Positions 14,401 to 16,975 of a stretch of DNA of 16,975 nucleotides are shown one piece after another. The stretch is taken from contig JALRFN010000308.1 of assembly GCA_023268425.1 (NCBI GenBank), positions 1-16,975 of the forward strand, read 5' to 3'. A program made the translations under genes and the position numbers. This DNA is from Burkholderiaceae bacterium (lineage in GTDB: Bacteria > Pseudomonadota > Gammaproteobacteria > Burkholderiales > Burkholderiaceae_C). Positions within the stretch are counted from its first letter, which is position 1; each line of letters opens with the position of its first letter. Under the pieces are notes generated by a model. The model was not told the DNA's origin. It saw only the letters and a program-made list of their open reading frames with translations, and made no database searches.

Positions 14401-16975
14401 GTGAGCGCTGCATCCATTGCTGAAATGAAAACCGCTGGCCTGTATGACGCCAGCTACGAACACGACGCCTGTGGCGTGGGCTTTGTGGCCCACATCAAGG
14501 GCCAAAAAAGCCACGCCATTGTTGAGCAAGCGCTCAAAATTTTGGAGAACCTGGACCATCGTGGCGCCGTGGGTGCCGATGCCTTGATGGGTGACGGCGC
14601 CGGCATTTTGTTGCAATTGCCCGACGCGCTGTTCCGCGAGGAAATGGCTCAGCAAGGGGTGGCCCTGCCGCCGGCTGGCGAGTACGGCGTGGGCATGGTT
14701 TTCTTGCCCAAGGAACACGCTTCGCGCATGGCTTGTGAACAGGCTGTTGAGCGTGCGATTCACGCCGAAGGTCAGGTGTTGCTGGGCTGGCGCGATGTGC
14801 CTGTGAACAAAGACATGCCGATGTCGCCCACGGTGCGCGAGACTGAGCCCATCATTCGCCAGGTCTTCATCGGCCGTGGCGACGATGTGATCGTCCAAGA
14901 CGCGCTCGAGCGCAAGCTGTACGTGATCCGCAAGACCGCCAGCGCAGCGATCCAGCGCTTGAAGCTGACCCACTCGGGCGAGTACTACGTGCCCAGCATG
15001 TCCAGTCGCACGATCGTCTACAAGGGCTTGCTGTTGGCCAATCAAGTCGGCGAGTACTACAACGATTTGAGCGACTCCCGCTGCGTCTCGGCCCTGGGCT
15101 TGGTGCACCAGCGCTTCTCGACCAACACCTTCCCGGAATGGCCATTGGCTCACCCTTACCGCATGGTGGCGCACAACGGCGAAATCAACACCGTCAAGGG
15201 CAACTACAACTGGATGCGGGCCCGCGAAGGCGTGATGGCTTCCCCTGTGCTGGGTGAAGACTTGAAAAAGCTGTATCCGATCAGTTTCGCGGGTCAGTCG
15301 GACACGGCGACTTTTGACAACTGCTTGGAGCTCTTGACCGCAGCGGGCTACCCGATTGCACACGCGGTGATGATGATGATTCCCGAGCCTTGGGAACAGC
15401 ACACCAGCATGGACGCACGCCGCCGCGCGTTTTATGAGTACCACGCCTCCATGATGGAGCCGTGGGACGGCCCGGCCTCAATTGTGTTCACCGACGGCCG
15501 CCAAATCGGTGCCACCTTGGATCGCAACGGTTTGCGTCCCTCGCGCTATTGCGTGACCGACGATGACTTCGTGATCATGGGTTCGGAAGCGGGCGTGTTG
15601 CCCGTGCCTGACAGCAAGATCGTCACCAAGTGGCGTTTGCAGCCGGGCAAGATGTTTTTGATCGACCTGGAACAAGGTCGCATGATTGGTGACGAAGAGA
15701 TCAAAGCCTCTTTGGCCAACGCCAAGCCTTACAAGCAATACATCGAGAACTTGCGCATCAAACTCGACAGCTTGGACACTGGCGCGGTCGAGGCGGGCGT
15801 GCCCGAGGAGGCTGCGCTGCTGGATCAACAACAAGCCTTTGGCTTCACGCAGGAAGACATCAAGTTCCTGCTCAGCCCCATGGCTCAAAAGGGCGAAGAG
15901 GGCACCGGTTCCATGGGCAACGACAGCCCATTGGCGGTGCTGTCCAACCGCAACAAGCCTTTCTACAACTACTTCAAGCAGTTGTTTGCACAGGTCACGA
16001 ACCCACCGATCGACCCGATTCGTGAAGCCATCGTGATGTCGCTGGTGTCCTTCATTGGCCCGCGCCCCAATGTGTTGGACATCAACCAAGTCAATCCGCC
16101 TATGCGTCTGGAAGTCAGCCAGCCGGTGTTGGACTTTGCCGCCATGGCCAAGTTGCGTGACATCGGTGCACACACGCATGGCAAATTCAAGAGCCACACC
16201 ATCAACACCATTTACCCGGTGGCATGGGGCAAAGAAGGTGTTGAAGCGCGCTTGGCCTCCCTCTGTGCCGAGGCGGGCGACGCGATCCAAAACGGTGCCA
16301 ATATCTTGATTTTGAGCGACCGGGCGTCCAATGCCGACAACGTCGCCATCCCAGCCCTGTTGGCGCTCTCTGCCGTGCACCAATACCTGGTGCGTGAAGG
16401 TCTGCGCACCAGTGCAGGCTTGGTGGTTGAGACGGGTTCTGCACGTGAGGTGCACCACTTTGCAACCTTGGCCGGTTACGGCGCGGAGGCTGTCCACCCC
16501 TACCTGGCGATGCAGACCTTGGTGCACATGCACAAAGACCTGCCTGGTGATTTGTCGCCTGAAAAAGCGGTGGCTAACTACATCAAAGCCATCGGCAAGG
16601 GTCTCTCCAAGATCATGTCCAAGATGGGCGTGTCCACCTACATGAGCTATTGCGGTGCGCAATTGTTCGAAGCCATTGGCCTGAACACGGCGACGATCAA
16701 CAAGTACTTCACCGGCACCCCGAGTAAGGTGGAAGGCTTGGGCGTTTTTGAAATCGCCGAAGAAGCCTTGCGTCGCCATTTGGACGCCTATGGCAACAAG
16801 CAAATCCTCAGCACCATGCTGGACGTGGGCGGCGAGTACGCATGGCGCGCTCGCGGCGAAGAGCACATGTGGACGCCAGATGCGATTGCCAAGTTGCAGC
16901 ACAGCACACGTGCCAACAATTTCAACACCTACAAAGAGTACGCGCAGATCATCAACGATCAGACCAAGCGCCAAA
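14401..16975 (+). CDS. gltB: Glutamate synthase (NADPH) large subunit, 3' truncated by the window
   Basis: GltB, with GltD, converts glutamine and 2-oxoglutarate to two glutamates. The frame is open from a GTG at 14401 to the right edge, 858 codons of about 1,500-1,580. The N-terminal Ntn glutaminase domain begins after a short propeptide: EHDACGVGF contains the catalytic C24 exposed on processing. Further amidotransferase residues are R54 (LDHRGAVGAD), HNGEIN from 258 and GQSDTATFDN from 298. The central domain follows (about 450-800), with NPPIDPIREAIVMS and LILSDR. The window ends near RANNFNTYKEYAQI, at the start of the FMN synthase domain, so the FMN and 3Fe-4S parts are not visible. GGAGGGG upstream supports the GTG start. 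Position after dgt is usual in Burkholderiales. Confidence 0.97.
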   Translation, partial: MSAASIAEMKTAGLYDASYEHDACGVGFVAHIKGQKSHAIVEQALKILENLDHRGAVGADALMGDGAGILLQLPDALFREEMAQQGVALPPAGEYGVGMVFLPKEHASRMACEQAVERAIHAEGQVLLGWRDVPVNKDMPMSPTVRETEPIIRQVFIGRGDDVIVQDALERKLYVIRKTASAAIQRLKLTHSGEYYVPSMSSRTIVYKGLLLANQVGEYYNDLSDSRCVSALGLVHQRFSTNTFPEWPLAHPYRMVAHNGEINTVKGNYNWMRAREGVMASPVLGEDLKKLYPISFAGQSDTATFDNCLELLTAAGYPIAHAVMMMIPEPWEQHTSMDARRRAFYEYHASMMEPWDGPASIVFTDGRQIGATLDRNGLRPSRYCVTDDDFVIMGSEAGVLPVPDSKIVTKWRLQPGKMFLIDLEQGRMIGDEEIKASLANAKPYKQYIENLRIKLDSLDTGAVEAGVPEEAALLDQQQAFGFTQEDIKFLLSPMAQKGEEGTGSMGNDSPLAVLSNRNKPFYNYFKQLFAQVTNPPIDPIREAIVMSLVSFIGPRPNVLDINQVNPPMRLEVSQPVLDFAAMAKLRDIGAHTHGKFKSHTINTIYPVAWGKEGVEARLASLCAEAGDAIQNGANILILSDRASNADNVAIPALLALSAVHQYLVREGLRTSAGLVVETGSAREVHHFATLAGYGAEAVHPYLAMQTLVHMHKDLPGDLSPEKAVANYIKAIGKGLSKIMSKMGVSTYMSYCGAQLFEAIGLNTATINKYFTGTPSKVEGLGVFEIAEEALRRHLDAYGNKQILSTMLDVGGEYAWRARGEEHMWTPDAIAKLQHSTRANNFNTYKEYAQIINDQTKRQ

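Noticed and set aside
14335..15444. 369-codon open frame on the minus strand
   Set aside because: It is antisense to the gltB N-terminal domain and to the gltB leader, with no recognisable protein features.
15478..16974. 498-codon open frame on the minus strand
   Set aside because: It lies wholly antisense to gltB, whose plus-strand translation matches glutamate synthase throughout. The open minus frame follows from GC-biased codon use; its own translation shows no recognisable domain.

Overview
This window looks like a conserved chromosomal segment of a betaproteobacterium, most likely Burkholderiales and probably Comamonadaceae. The assignment rests on gene order and protein character: msrPQ, lptM-lysA, cyaY, a class A penicillin-binding protein, pilMNOPQ, aroK-aroB, dgt and gltB. 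Coding sequence is GC-rich and tightly packed. No rRNA, tRNA, CRISPR array, complete insertion sequence or prophage gene was seen.

Layout. Positions 1-1300 (+) hold the 3' part of msrP and all of msrQ, a periplasmic methionine sulfoxide repair pair. Convergent to it, and overlapping by 37 bp, lies the leftward lptM-lysA pair (2709-1264): a small lipoprotein and diaminopimelate decarboxylase. cyaY (2725-3054, +) diverges from lptM with only 15 bp between the start codons. A leftward class A PBP (ponA/mrcA, 5497-3116) converges on cyaY, with a perfect 8-bp inverted repeat in the gap. Its 278-bp upstream region (5498-5775) is the longest stretch without a gene; it carries a good -10 box for ponA and an AT-rich block in front of pilM.

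From 5776 to 14329 nine rightward genes follow without a real gap: pilM, pilN, pilO, pilP, pilQ, aroK, aroB, dgt and a Y1-transposase-like (RAYT-type) gene. Most junctions are overlaps or stop/start fusions, so co-transcription and translational coupling are likely. The pil genes encode the inner-membrane alignment complex and outer-membrane secretin of type IV pili. aroK and aroB serve the shikimate pathway, and dgt is an HD-type dNTP triphosphohydrolase. gltB, the large subunit of glutamate synthase, begins at 14401 and runs off the right edge with 858 codons visible.

I found no undescribed multi-gene system; most of the window is housekeeping. The points most worth a second look are: (1) the transposase-like gene after dgt, whose HUH motif is broken (R-L-H) and whose 3' end is made of repeat/hairpin DNA; (2) the 92-bp overlap of pilQ with aroK, which gives PilQ an atypical C-terminal tail; (3) a PilM that has lost its recognisable nucleotide-binding residues.
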